From: Marinobacter antarcticus
GTDB taxonomy: Bacteria; Pseudomonadota; Gammaproteobacteria; Pseudomonadales; Oleiphilaceae
Assembly: GCF_011049865.1 (NCBI RefSeq)
Contig: NZ_DRGY01000057.1
Coordinates: forward strand, 1-64,000
Length of the DNA stretch: 64,000 nt
Reading direction: 5' to 3'
A program made the translations under genes and the position numbers. Under the pieces are notes generated by a model. That model was not told where the DNA came from. It saw only the letters and a program-made list of their open reading frames with translations, and searched no databases. This document shows positions 31,393 through 39,948 of the stretch, piece after piece (within the stretch, counting starts at the first letter, position 1; the number at the start of each line of letters is the position of its first letter).

Positions 31393-31743
31393 TCAACCCG
31401 CAAACCCGATTTCCAGTATATCGGTTTGACGTATCAGCATATAGGCCGCTGTGCCCGTTGCAATAGAAAGCAGGGCGTTGCGGCGCCACAAATGAATAAT
31501 CACCACAAGTGCGCCTGCCAGTATCGCATCAGCCCCGGGCACCGTCGCTGCCCAGTCCCCGGAACGCTGCAGAAATACCGTCGCCAGCAATGCCATAACG
31601 GCTGCCGGCAAGAAGCGCCCCAGGTGTTTGATGAGCGGGTGCTCGGTGTGCCGCTCAAAAAACAGGAACGGTATGATCCTGGTCGCAAAGGTCGCTACTG
31701 CAGCAACGGCAATAAATACTGAAAGGTAGACGGTTTCAGACAT
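31393..31743 (-). CDS. azlD: AzlD-type branched-chain amino acid exporter small subunit
   Basis: A 116-residue membrane protein with about four hydrophobic segments, including ATRIIPFLFFERHTEHPLIKHLGRFLPAAVMALLATVFL, typical of AzlD. AzlC and AzlD together export branched-chain amino acids. The ATG at 31743 is chosen because it overlaps the azlC end by 8 bases (31736-31743), the normal coupled arrangement; a longer frame from 31824 would run deep into azlC. Confidence 0.88.
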   Translation of the reverse strand: MSETVYLSVFIAVAAVATFATRIIPFLFFERHTEHPLIKHLGRFLPAAVMALLATVFLQRSGDWAATVPGADAILAGALVVIIHLWRRNALLSIATGTAAYMLIRQTDILEIGFAG

Positions 31744-32443
31744 GGCTTTCGTTCTCCGCGTTTGTGGCCCGCACAGTTCGGTATTGCAGCAAAAGCACGG
31801 CGGTAACAATGGCGATCGCGCCAATCAGTTGATGCGCCGGTGGTAGCAATATCATGGCGATGCCGGCTGCGGCCGCGCCCGCCCACACGGGAAAGGCGTC
31901 TCCCAAAGCTTTGAGCTGTTCGATCGTCAGCACGATGAACAGCGCAACAAGCGCAAACTCGATTCCGGTGCTGTCGAACGCCACGTTGCGTCCCAGCAGC
32001 GCACCCAGAGTGCAACCAATCACCCAATACACCTGATTGAACGCGGTAATCCGGAAATCAACGTTGCGCTCATGAATACTGTCGTGGGAGCGCTGGCGGC
32101 TAGTGAGAAGTGAATAGGTCTCATCGGTCAGGCCAAAAATAAGATACAGTTTGCGCCAGCCAGCACCCCGGAATTGCCTGAGCAATGACAGACCGTAGAA
32201 AAGATGGCGGGCGTTAAGCACAAACATGGCAACAAACACTTCCAGCAATCCTGCACTCGCGGCCAGCAAACTGACTGCCAGAATCTGACCGGCACCGGCG
32301 TATACAACCACTCCCATGAGGGGAGCAGCCCACCATGCGTAGTCCAGCTGGGTGGTAAATAGCACCCCGAAGGCCATGCCGAGTGGGAGGTAGCCGAACA
32401 GAATCGGAAGAGTGAGGCGAAAAACCAATGAGTTCATTAGCAT
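31736..32443 (-). CDS. azlC: AzlC-type branched-chain amino acid exporter large subunit
   Basis: A 235-residue permease with the family opening LPILFGYLPLGMAFGVLFTTQLDYAWWAAPLMGVVVYAGAGQ and the conserved ARHLFYGLSLL segment after the third helix. About six membrane spans. Start may be 32443 or the second ATG at 32437. It is followed by azlD with overlap, so the pair forms the exporter. Confidence 0.9.
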   Translation of the reverse strand: MLMNSLVFRLTLPILFGYLPLGMAFGVLFTTQLDYAWWAAPLMGVVVYAGAGQILAVSLLAASAGLLEVFVAMFVLNARHLFYGLSLLRQFRGAGWRKLYLIFGLTDETYSLLTSRQRSHDSIHERNVDFRITAFNQVYWVIGCTLGALLGRNVAFDSTGIEFALVALFIVLTIEQLKALGDAFPVWAGAAAAGIAMILLPPAHQLIGAIAIVTAVLLLQYRTVRATNAENESHV

Positions 32444-32555
32444 CCAAACTATCTAAAACGAAGGATGATAGAGAATCCCTCCGGATTTTGAAAGTGGGAG
32501 AGGGTTCTACTGCTCCGGTATTATCCTTAATATAGGGTCCCGCACAGGAGATACT

Positions 32556-32807
32556 ATGAGTGACGACAGCATGAACCAGCCCCAGCCCGATCCTCGAGAG
32601 GAAAAATTTGTGGTGGACCGAGACTTGTTGACCGAAGATCAGCTCAACGGGCTTGCAGAAGAATATTGCACTCGCTACCACGGGTTGAATGATACCGAAA
32701 ACCCGTTGGCCGAACGCGGCAACGTGCTGGCAGCCATTAATCGGGGGCATCTGGTTGTCTGGTTTGATCCGGTTGAAAATACCGCAGGGCTTGGCGCGCC
32801 GGAATAA
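32556..32807 (+). CDS. Small protein resembling the YheU/UPF0270 family
   Basis: An 83-residue acidic protein. Its middle part reads DLLTEDQLNGLAEEYCTR...PLAERGNVLAAINRGHLVVWFD, which parallels the YheU pattern (L..E.L..LiedfV.R.GTD.G....L......V...L..G...i.fd). An additional 20-residue N-terminal extension is unusual. Function of the family is unknown. It lies 99 bases before gacA and is probably a separate unit. Confidence 0.65.
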   Translation: MSDDSMNQPQPDPREEKFVVDRDLLTEDQLNGLAEEYCTRYHGLNDTENPLAERGNVLAAINRGHLVVWFDPVENTAGLGAPE

Positions 32808-32906
32808 TGGTTTAACCTGCCGGGATATTTCAGGTTGCACCTACCAGGGTGCATCCGTAAACGTTACACTCACTCTGATTTCCGAAAGCTGTAAACGAGG
32901 TGAATT

Positions 32907-33566
32907 TTGATCAGGGTATTGGTTGTAGATGACCATGAGCTGGTTCGTTCCGGGATAACCCGAATGCTCTCGGACAGTCCCGACATTGATGTTGTCGGCC
33001 AGTGCTCGTCTGGCGAAGACGCCATCGAGTTTGTGCGCAAGAGCCGCCCTGATATCGTGCTGATGGATATTCGCATGCCGGGAATTGGGGGTCTGGAAGC
33101 TACCCGGCGTATCCTGCGGATAGACGAGACGATTCGCGTTATTGTGGTAACGGCCTGTTCAGATGACCCATACCCAGCTCGGGTAATGCAAAGCGGGGCC
33201 ACCGCCTATATCACGAAAGGTGCGGATATCCGTGAGATGATCCGCGCGATCCGCATGGCCCACTCAGGCCAGCGTTATATCAGCCCCGAAATTGCCCAGA
33301 AAATGGCGCTCAAACGTTTGGGCGGTGACAGTAGTGACGAAGGCGAACTGTCGCTGTTTGACCGTCTTTCAGAGCGTGAGATGCAGATCGCTTTGATGGT
33401 GGTCGATTGCCAGAAAGTACAGGATATTTCTGACAAGCTTTGCCTCAGCCCCAAAACCGTTAACAGCTATCGCTACCGGATATTTGAAAAGCTGGAAATC
33501 TCCAGTGATGTTGAGTTGGCACTGATGGCCGTGCGACTCGGGTTGCTCGATGCCCACAAGGTCTGA
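32907..33566 (+). CDS. gacA: GacA/UvrY-type response regulator
   Basis: A 219-residue two-component regulator: receiver domain with acidic pair VVDDHE and phospho-acceptor Asp54 (VLMDIRMPG), then a LuxR-type helix-turn-helix (LSEREMQIALMVVDCQKVQDISDKLCLSPKTVNSYRYRIFEKL). The pairing with uvrC immediately downstream (overlap 33550-33566) is the well-known gacA/uvrY-uvrC arrangement; in relatives the protein activates small RNAs of the Rsm/Csr system. Translation starts at TTG 32907, supported by CGAGGTGA just upstream. Confidence 0.93.
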   Translation: MIRVLVVDDHELVRSGITRMLSDSPDIDVVGQCSSGEDAIEFVRKSRPDIVLMDIRMPGIGGLEATRRILRIDETIRVIVVTACSDDPYPARVMQSGATAYITKGADIREMIRAIRMAHSGQRYISPEIAQKMALKRLGGDSSDEGELSLFDRLSEREMQIALMVVDCQKVQDISDKLCLSPKTVNSYRYRIFEKLEISSDVELALMAVRLGLLDAHKV

Positions 33567-35412
33567 TCCCGCGAGCGACACCAACGGGGAGTTCGACAGT
33601 AAAGACTTCCTGAAAAAATTAACGGAACGGCCCGGTGTGTACCGAATGTACGACGACGGCGGTTCTGTGTTGTATGTCGGAAAAGCCGGGAGCCTCAAGA
33701 AACGGGTCAGCAGTTATTTTCGAAAGAGCGGCCTGGCCCCGAAAACGGAAGCTCTGGTCGCCAAGATTGCGTCCATCGAAGTGACCATAACCGGCAGTGA
33801 GACGGAAGCGCTTCTACTTGAACAAAATCTGATCAAGTCGTTGCGGCCGCCCTACAATATCTTGCTCCGGGACGATAAATCCTACCCCTATATTTATGTG
33901 TCTTCCCACAGCGATTACCCCTCGCTGACGTTCCGGCGAGGGCGCACAAAAAAGGGAGGCGGCACTTGGTATGGCCCGTTTCCGAGCTCGGGTGCGGTCA
34001 AGGAAAGCCTTAATGTGCTGCAAAAGGTTTTCCGTATAAGATCTTGTAACGAAAGCTATTTCAGAAACCGAACGCGACCATGTCTGCAGTATCAGATAAA
34101 CCGCTGTACGGCGCCCTGTGTGGGGTACATTTCCCCCGAGGACTACCAGGAAGATATCCGCCACGCGGCTATGTTTCTGGAGGGCAAAAACCCCGTCATC
34201 ATTCGCGACTTGATCGATGCCATGGAGGAGGCTGCCAAAAACCTCGAATTCGAGAAAGCTGCCAACTGTCGCGATCAGATCAATCACCTGCGTCACGTGC
34301 AAGAGCAGCAATCGGTAGACGGTGAGGGCGGTGATGCCGATGTGGTTGCCATTGCGCAGGATGCTGGCGTTGTGTGCATCGTCGTTATCATCGTTCGCGG
34401 TGGCCGCGTGCTGGGAACCAAAGACTACTTTCCCCGCTATTCCCTTGAACAGTCAGAAGGGGAGTTGCTCAGTGCCTTTCTCGGTCAGTATTACTTTGGC
34501 GGCAACACCCGCCGCGAGATACCACGAGATGTACTGGTTCCAGTGGAAGTTGAAGGGCAGGAGCTTCTTGCGCAGGCGCTCAGCGAAGCGGCGATCCGCG
34601 AAACTCGCATTCGTGGAAATGTAAGGGGCGAGCGCCGCCGCTGGCTTGAGCTGGCCATGACCAACGCACGGCAAACCTTGCTGACTCACCTCGCCAGCAA
34701 AGAAACGGTGTATCGACGTTTGCTGGCTCTGCGTGACATGCTGGAACTTACCGAAACTCCGTCGCGAATGGAGTGTTTTGATATTAGTCATAGCCATGGT
34801 GAAAATACCGTCGCATCCTGCGTCGTTTTCGATGAGAATGGCCCCCTGAAAAGCGATTACCGACTGTACAATATTGAAGGCGTGACCGCCGGTGACGATT
34901 ACGGCGCAATGCGCCAAGTACTGACCCGTCGCTATCGCCGCATGGTTGCGGGTGAAGGCAAGCGTCCGGATCTTGTGTTTATCGATGGCGGTAAAGGACA
35001 GTTGAGCATTGCCCGGGAAGTATTTGATGCACTTGGGGTTTCGGATATCCCTCTGATCGGTGTGGCCAAGGGCGTAACCCGGCGTGCGGGCATGGAACAG
35101 TTGATTGACGCCATGACCGGTGACGTGTTCCGAGTGCCTGCCGAGTCTCCGGCGCTGCACCTGATCCAGCATATAAGGGACGAGTCTCACCGATTCGCGA
35201 TTACCGGGCACCGTGCAGGACGCGACAAGAAACGTCGCCAGTCCACTCTGGAAGGTATCGAAGGGGTTGGCCCCAAACGTCGCCGGGAGCTGATCCGGTA
35301 TTTCGGTGGCATACAGGATCTACGCAAAGCCAGCGTTGATGAGATGACCAAGGTTCAGGGCATCAGCAAAGCACTGGCGGAAAATATATACGCAGCACTG
35401 CACGACGAGTAA
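33550..35412 (+). CDS. uvrC: Excinuclease ABC subunit C
   Basis: Makes the dual incisions in nucleotide excision repair. The 620-residue protein has the GIY-YIG nuclease domain (PGVYRMYDDGGSVLYVGKAGSLKKRV, about residues 29-54), a Cys-containing linker (CLQYQINRCTAPCVG), the UvrB-binding UVR motif (about 200-235), the RNase H-like nuclease region (MECFDISHSHGENTVASCVVF; LVFIDGGKGQLS) and C-terminal helix-hairpin-helix repeats. It overlaps gacA by 17 bases, implying coupled expression. Confidence 0.96.
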   Translation: MPTRSDPASDTNGEFDSKDFLKKLTERPGVYRMYDDGGSVLYVGKAGSLKKRVSSYFRKSGLAPKTEALVAKIASIEVTITGSETEALLLEQNLIKSLRPPYNILLRDDKSYPYIYVSSHSDYPSLTFRRGRTKKGGGTWYGPFPSSGAVKESLNVLQKVFRIRSCNESYFRNRTRPCLQYQINRCTAPCVGYISPEDYQEDIRHAAMFLEGKNPVIIRDLIDAMEEAAKNLEFEKAANCRDQINHLRHVQEQQSVDGEGGDADVVAIAQDAGVVCIVVIIVRGGRVLGTKDYFPRYSLEQSEGELLSAFLGQYYFGGNTRREIPRDVLVPVEVEGQELLAQALSEAAIRETRIRGNVRGERRRWLELAMTNARQTLLTHLASKETVYRRLLALRDMLELTETPSRMECFDISHSHGENTVASCVVFDENGPLKSDYRLYNIEGVTAGDDYGAMRQVLTRRYRRMVAGEGKRPDLVFIDGGKGQLSIAREVFDALGVSDIPLIGVAKGVTRRAGMEQLIDAMTGDVFRVPAESPALHLIQHIRDESHRFAITGHRAGRDKKRRQSTLEGIEGVGPKRRRELIRYFGGIQDLRKASVDEMTKVQGISKALAENIYAALHDE

Positions 35413-35419
35413 CAAGCCT

Positions 35420-35971
35420 ATGAACTTGCCCAACCTGCTCACGCTCTCCCGCATCATCATGATTCCGGTGTTCGTGGTGGTGTTTTTTCTTCCGATGCAG
35501 TGGAGCTATACGGTGAGCGCGTCAATTTTTGCGCTGGCGGCCCTGACCGACTGGCTGGATGGTTATCTTGCCCGCAAGTTGGATCAAAGCACGCCTTTCG
35601 GGGCGTTTCTTGACCCGGTTGCCGACAAGCTGATGGTGGCGGTTGCGTTGGCTGTGCTGATCCAGGAATATTCGTCTATTCTGCTGACCATTCCCGCAAC
35701 GATCATTATCGGTCGCGAAATCGTGATATCGGCCTTGCGGGAATGGATGGCGGAAATCGGCAGCCGCGCGAGTGTTGCGGTTTCTTATATTGGTAAAATT
35801 AAAACCACGGCGCAGATGGCATCCATTGTCGGCTTGCTGGCGTCTCCTCCCGGCCAGTTACTTTCAGATGTGTCCATTGCTGTGCTGTACATAGCCGCGG
35901 CCCTGACACTCTGGTCCATGTGGCTTTATCTCAAGGCCGCCTGGCCGGAATTGTTGCCAAAGAACGATTAA
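35420..35971 (+). CDS. pgsA: CDP-diacylglycerol-glycerol-3-phosphate 3-phosphatidyltransferase
   Basis: Makes phosphatidylglycerol phosphate in the inner membrane. The CDP-alcohol phosphotransferase motif is complete (DWLDGYLARKLDQSTPFGAFLDPVADK, about residues 41-67), with four to five membrane helices. The 183-residue length is normal. It starts 7 bases after uvrC, completing the common gacA-uvrC-pgsA cluster. Confidence 0.95.
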   Translation: MNLPNLLTLSRIIMIPVFVVVFFLPMQWSYTVSASIFALAALTDWLDGYLARKLDQSTPFGAFLDPVADKLMVAVALAVLIQEYSSILLTIPATIIIGREIVISALREWMAEIGSRASVAVSYIGKIKTTAQMASIVGLLASPPGQLLSDVSIAVLYIAAALTLWSMWLYLKAAWPELLPKND

Positions 35972-36013
35972 TCGAGGGTCGGCAACGATACCCGCCGGGA
36001 GTTTGATGAACAG

Positions 36014-36534
36014 CTATGGACTTCCACGGTCACGTGCAAGAGAGATGGGTTGTCTGTTTGGATACGGTCGTGACCAGACATGAAGATCACTCACGTGCGT
36101 ATCGCCACATTCTGAGGCACGCTTGACGTATGCCCGACGTGGCTTTCAATAATCCTCGAGACCAGCGGGTAATAAGAATGGCATCGACGATACCCATCGC
36201 CGGATCCATCCAGTTCCACCCGGCGTATTTACCAGCAAGCAAAGCCACGATGGTCATGAGAGTGGTGTGAATTGTCTCCAAGAATCCATGCCGACACGCC
36301 GTTGACGATCAGTCCGAGGATCGCTGCGAAAATAGCGCCGTCGAACGAAATCGTGACCGGATGGATAAAGCGATCAATGCTCTCAACCTCCATGAAGAGT
36401 GCGAATCCGGCCAAGAGTGCGGCGCCCGTAAATCCTCCTAATCTTGCTGCGCTCGGCATCGCTTTCGATGTCAGAATTGGTGGCTTGCATCTGAACATGG
36501 TCTGCCCGCGCATACGTCGAACGCGGCTCAGCAA
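36014..36534 (-). pseudogene. Decayed cation diffusion facilitator (DmeF-like)
   Basis: Three fragments in different frames on the minus strand line up with one CDF metal-efflux protein. They are ARLGGFTGAALLAGFALFMEVESIDRFIHPVTISFDGAIFAAILGLIVNGVSAW (36270-36450 region), then LMTIVALLAGKYAGWNWMDPAMGIVDAILITRWSRGLL (36140-36260), then a C-terminal DTHVSDLHVWS ending at 36014-36016. The N-terminal membrane helices, the metal-binding HxxxD region and connecting parts are missing or out of frame, so no functional transporter is made. The residual HHSHDH stretch is a remnant of the His-rich loop. Confidence 0.75.
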
Positions 36535-36667
36535 TTGGGGATAGGAGAAATTGTCTTCTTGCGGACTAAAAGTTTATCAAAATGTGATCCTTTCGAAAGT
36601 GTCTGAACGTTACCCTGATTAACCGAGCTACTTGCCAAACACCCATGGCTGTAAACGCGAGGTTCCC

Positions 36668-37375
36668 ATGAGCAAATTACTACTGGCACTTCTACTTTTT
36701 TGCCCTTCCGTGCTGATGGCCCAGGAGTGGACAAGCGGCACAACCCGCACCGACGTTGTGGAGCTCTATACCTCCGAGGGTTGCAGCAGTTGCCCTCCGG
36801 CTGACCGCTGGCTGAGTTCGCTGAAAGGCCGGCCGGGGCTTTTTTTAGAGTTTATACCCATGGCTTTTCACGTGGATTACTGGGACTACATCGGTTGGGA
36901 AGATCCCTTTGCGCAAGCTGCATTCAGCGAGCGCCAGCGCCAGTACGTGCGAGAAGGCAGCGTTAGCCAGTCTTACACGCCAGGCATAGTCATCAACAGC
37001 AAAGAGTGGCGCCAGTGGTTCAGTGGCAAACGTGAATGGGCGCCATCTACTCGGGATGCGGGTGTTCTGCGGGCCAGTCTTGATGAAAAAGGACAGCTCG
37101 ATGTTGCCTTTACAGGGGAGGGTGCAGAACAGCTCCATGTGGCCATATTGGGCATGGGCCTGAAAACCGCTGTCCAGGCCGGAGAAAATCGCGGGCGCGA
37201 ACTCTCCCATGACTTTGTCGTGCTGGAGGTTCGCATGATATCAGGCACGCGAACATGGGCGTTGGACTTGCCGGACGTGCCGGACCTAGGCCAACAACGA
37301 GTTGCCCTTGCAGCGTGGGTAACGCCCAAAGACTCACAGACCGTTATACAGGCGGTTGGCGGCTACTTGAATTAA
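36668..37375 (+). CDS. DUF1223 exported thioredoxin-like protein
   Basis: A 235-residue protein with a short signal peptide (LLLALLLFCPSVLMAQ). The mature start VVELYTSEGCSSCPPADRWLS contains a CSSC redox-like motif and is diagnostic of DUF1223. The family has a thioredoxin-like fold at its N-terminus; function is unknown, probably periplasmic redox. ATG 36668 is used because the signal peptide starts there; the in-frame start at 36632 adds 12 residues. It is flanked by a CDF pseudogene and an IS3 remnant. Confidence 0.85.
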   Translation: MSKLLLALLLFCPSVLMAQEWTSGTTRTDVVELYTSEGCSSCPPADRWLSSLKGRPGLFLEFIPMAFHVDYWDYIGWEDPFAQAAFSERQRQYVREGSVSQSYTPGIVINSKEWRQWFSGKREWAPSTRDAGVLRASLDEKGQLDVAFTGEGAEQLHVAILGMGLKTAVQAGENRGRELSHDFVVLEVRMISGTRTWALDLPDVPDLGQQRVALAAWVTPKDSQTVIQAVGGYLN

Positions 37376-37505
37376 CCCGTCGGGGCATAGCGCACAGTGC
37401 GGTTATAGCGGTCGATATACGCGTTTTGCTGCGGGTTTCCCGGTTGTCATCGTCAATCGCATTGAACAGCCGATAACTTCGGCCATCCTCCAACTGGTCG
37501 TGCAT
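37372..37505 (-). mobile_element. IS3-family transposase remnant with internal deletion
   Basis: On the minus strand, from 37505, the frame reads MHDQLEDGRSYRLFNAIDDDNRE, which matches the start of the DDE integrase core of IS3 (OrfB) transposases (HDQLxDGRxFRxFNVIDD). The adjoining frame then reads PQQNAYIDRYNRTVRYA, a segment that lies well downstream in those proteins, ending TAA at 37374-37372. The middle is deleted and no terminal repeats are seen. This is a dead scar abutting the DUF1223 stop codon. Confidence 0.72.
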
Positions 37506-37543
37506 GCGTCAGTGCTCCTGACCGAATAAGTGCTAGCCGACCC

Positions 37544-38176
37544 TCAATCCGGGCGTGCGTCGCAGGTTTCGGACCACTCAATAACCTCTTCTGCAAGTTT
37601 TTGCCCAGCGCTACCGAACGCCTTTACAACCGATTCTATACGTTTGTCTCGGGCAGGGATGGACGCGATAAAGCGTTTCGAGCAAAGTGTGGCTCGTGAG
37701 TGGTTATCAATCAGCTGGCCATAAATAGCAACGGTTGCGCGAGTGTTGTCGCCTTGGGTAATGGCATGAAAAGCCGTGATTTCAGTTGCCAGAGTCAGGT
37801 CGGTATTTGCGGGGCTACTATCTGTACTCACGTCGCGAAAATCCGATCCGGCTCTGAATGCGCCCACCAGCATATCCCGCAGAATAATAGGCGACGTGTC
37901 CCGCCAGCGAACGCCGCCGTATACTCTGAACTCCCAAGGTTCCGGTTTGGCCAGAATTCGAGAGCTGTTGTACGGTTCCGAAGCGGTTGGGGTGTCGATT
38001 CGTAAGCTTTGGGGCCGGATATTTCCATCGTGTTGCAGGCTCGCCGGTACAGGAAAATCCATTACCCGGGGAGCTTCAGGTTTGGGAAATATCGTACACG
38101 CCGTCATTATTCCGGACATCGCCAACACTACACCCACAGTGTTGAAAGCTTTTACACCAGAAGCCTTCTTGTTCAC
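37544..38176 (-). CDS. ABC-type transport auxiliary lipoprotein (PqiC/DUF330-like)
   Basis: A 210-residue lipoprotein: GTG start at 38176 with GGAGG seven bases before it, a hydrophobic signal and lipobox MTAC, then a periplasmic domain. Landmarks are RDTSPIILRDMLVGAFRAGSDFRDVS and a C-terminal ARDKRIESVVKAFGSAGQKLAEEVIEW, as in the auxiliary lipoproteins that accompany MCE/Mla-type transporters. The GTG overlaps the mlaD-like stop (GTGA), so it is the last gene of the operon. Confidence 0.83.
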   Translation of the reverse strand: MNKKASGVKAFNTVGVVLAMSGIMTACTIFPKPEAPRVMDFPVPASLQHDGNIRPQSLRIDTPTASEPYNSSRILAKPEPWEFRVYGGVRWRDTSPIILRDMLVGAFRAGSDFRDVSTDSSPANTDLTLATEITAFHAITQGDNTRATVAIYGQLIDNHSRATLCSKRFIASIPARDKRIESVVKAFGSAGQKLAEEVIEWSETCDARPD

Positions 38177-39111
38177 GGGGATACCTCCTTGATGGTTGGT
38201 CCGCCCCAAATTGCGCCCGTGGGGTTTTCTTCAAGGCGACGGGTAAACCGATTTAGATTTCTGAGGGTGCTGCGCAATTCTCTCAACGCCGGCGCCAATT
38301 CACCCATGCCCTGAAATCCGGAATCCAGAGCGCCCTCGTTCTCCCGGGTTAAGCCATCGATACGTGCAACCATTTTCTCTGCGGTTGTCATGGCTTTCGC
38401 CATGCTTGCCAGCACCGACTTCCCCTCATTCTGTAGCAGTGAATTAGTGTTGTCGGACACGGCGGAGACTTTACCTGCCGCCTCAGCGGTTCTGCGTGCA
38501 GCGTCGTCCATGCGCTCAAGCAGAGCAACCAATTGCTCACGGCTGCCAAGCAGTGAATCACTCGCGCTGCGGGTATTGCGTAAAATCGCCGTGAGGTTTT
38601 TTGTGTTCTCATCCGACAACAGGGTATTCGCGTTGGTTAGCAACTGCTCAGCTTTGGATAACAGAGCTTCGCCGTTGTTCAGTAAACTGTTAAACGCCGA
38701 CGGTTCCGCCATGATCAGCGCGGGGTTTTCACGGGTGCCTGTTAAAACGGGGCTATCCTTACTGCCGCCGCTGAACTGGACGCTCATACTACCGGTGATA
38801 TTGGCGAGCACAATCCCGGCGCGGGTATCTTTTCGCACAGGCACACTTTGCTCAACCCGTATCAGAACGCGCACCTGGCCTGGGTCGTCCTGATCCAGCC
38901 GAAGTTCAAGGACATCACCGACTTCCACGCCGCTGTATAGTACCGGGTTGCCCTTAGCCAAGCCGCCGACAGCGTGATCATAAACAATTTCGTAATAGGC
39001 CCATTCGTGATCTGCAGACGATTTTGCCAGCCAAAGTGCAAACATCAAGGCTGCCATCACCGCAACTAGCGTAAACAGCCCAATGATCAGATGATGAGCT
39101 TTCGGTTCCAT
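38173..39111 (-). CDS. MlaD/MCE-family substrate-binding protein
   Basis: A 312-residue protein with one N-terminal membrane anchor (LIIGLFTLVAVMAALMFALWL, about residues 8-28) and an MCE domain (about 40-120; YDHAVGGLAKGNPVLYSGVEVGDVLELRL). The remaining 180 residues are a helical, coiled-coil tail (TNANTLLSDENTKNLTAILRNTRSASDSLL), longer than in E. coli MlaD and like the longer MCE proteins. It probably binds lipids in the periplasm for the MlaE/MlaF transporter next to it. Confidence 0.88.
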   Translation of the reverse strand: MEPKAHHLIIGLFTLVAVMAALMFALWLAKSSADHEWAYYEIVYDHAVGGLAKGNPVLYSGVEVGDVLELRLDQDDPGQVRVLIRVEQSVPVRKDTRAGIVLANITGSMSVQFSGGSKDSPVLTGTRENPALIMAEPSAFNSLLNNGEALLSKAEQLLTNANTLLSDENTKNLTAILRNTRSASDSLLGSREQLVALLERMDDAARRTAEAAGKVSAVSDNTNSLLQNEGKSVLASMAKAMTTAEKMVARIDGLTRENEGALDSGFQGMGELAPALRELRSTLRNLNRFTRRLEENPTGAIWGGPTIKEVSP

Positions 39112-39117
39112 AGATTT

Positions 39118-39945
39118 TTACTCCCGTAGCCGGCTCTGATCCTGAGCCCGGAATGCGTAACTGGCGGCCCGCCCGCGGGGGCCGTGAAAATATTCCTGTA
39201 CCCATGGATCGTCCGTCTTGGCGACCTTTTCGATGTGATCCGCAACCAGAACCTTTTTTTGGGATAAAACAGCCACTCTGTTGCAGCTCGTATAGAGGGT
39301 GTCCAGATCGTGTGTGACGAGAAAAACCGTAAGGCCCAGCGCGTCCCGAAGGGTCACGATCAGCCTGTCGAATGCCGCAGCGCCTATGGGGTCCAGACCA
39401 GCGGTCGGCTCATCCAGAAAAAGAATTTCGGGGTCCATTGCCAGTGATCGAGCCAAGGCGGCGCGTTTGACCATACCACCGGAAAGCTCCGACGGGTACT
39501 TGAGTGCGGAATCAGCAGGCAACCCGGTCAGTGCAAGCTTCATGCGGGCCAGTTCCTCCGCGTCGGAGCGCGACAGGTCGCAGTGCTCAATCAACGGCAG
39601 GGCAATGTTCTGAACCAGATTCAGCGAAGTAAACAGTGCGCCCCGTTGAAACAAAACGCCAAACCGCTGTTCGGTTTCCGAGCGTTGTACGTCACTCAGC
39701 TCGTCCAGATCCTTGCCGAACACCCGGATGCTGCCCGCAGACGGTCGGTTCAGCCCAACGATGCTTCTCAGCAGTACCGACTTACCTGTGCCGGAACCCC
39801 CGACAACGCCCAGAATCTCTCCCTTGTAGAGATCCAGATCAAGGTTTTCGTGAACGACATGACGGCCAAAACGATTGCAGAGCCCGCGCACTTCGATGAT
39901 GGATGACGGTTGGTTATCGATGGCTTCGTCCCCGGCGTGACTCAT
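39118..39945 (-). CDS. MlaF-type ABC transporter ATP-binding protein
   Basis: A 275-residue ATPase: Walker A GGSGTGKSVLLRS, Q-loop LFQRGALFTSLNLVQNIALPL, signature LSGGMVKRAALARSLA, Walker B EILFLDEPTAGLDP and switch VTHD. LFQRGALF and SGGMVKRAALARA are typical of the MlaF/Ttg2A branch. It sits 3 bases after the mlaE-like gene and 6 bases before the mlaD-like gene. The set is MlaE-F-D plus a lipoprotein, without MlaC or separate MlaB. Confidence 0.9.
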   Translation of the reverse strand: MSHAGDEAIDNQPSSIIEVRGLCNRFGRHVVHENLDLDLYKGEILGVVGGSGTGKSVLLRSIVGLNRPSAGSIRVFGKDLDELSDVQRSETEQRFGVLFQRGALFTSLNLVQNIALPLIEHCDLSRSDAEELARMKLALTGLPADSALKYPSELSGGMVKRAALARSLAMDPEILFLDEPTAGLDPIGAAAFDRLIVTLRDALGLTVFLVTHDLDTLYTSCNRVAVLSQKKVLVADHIEKVAKTDDPWVQEYFHGPRGRAASYAFRAQDQSRLRE

Positions 39946-39948
39946 GGT

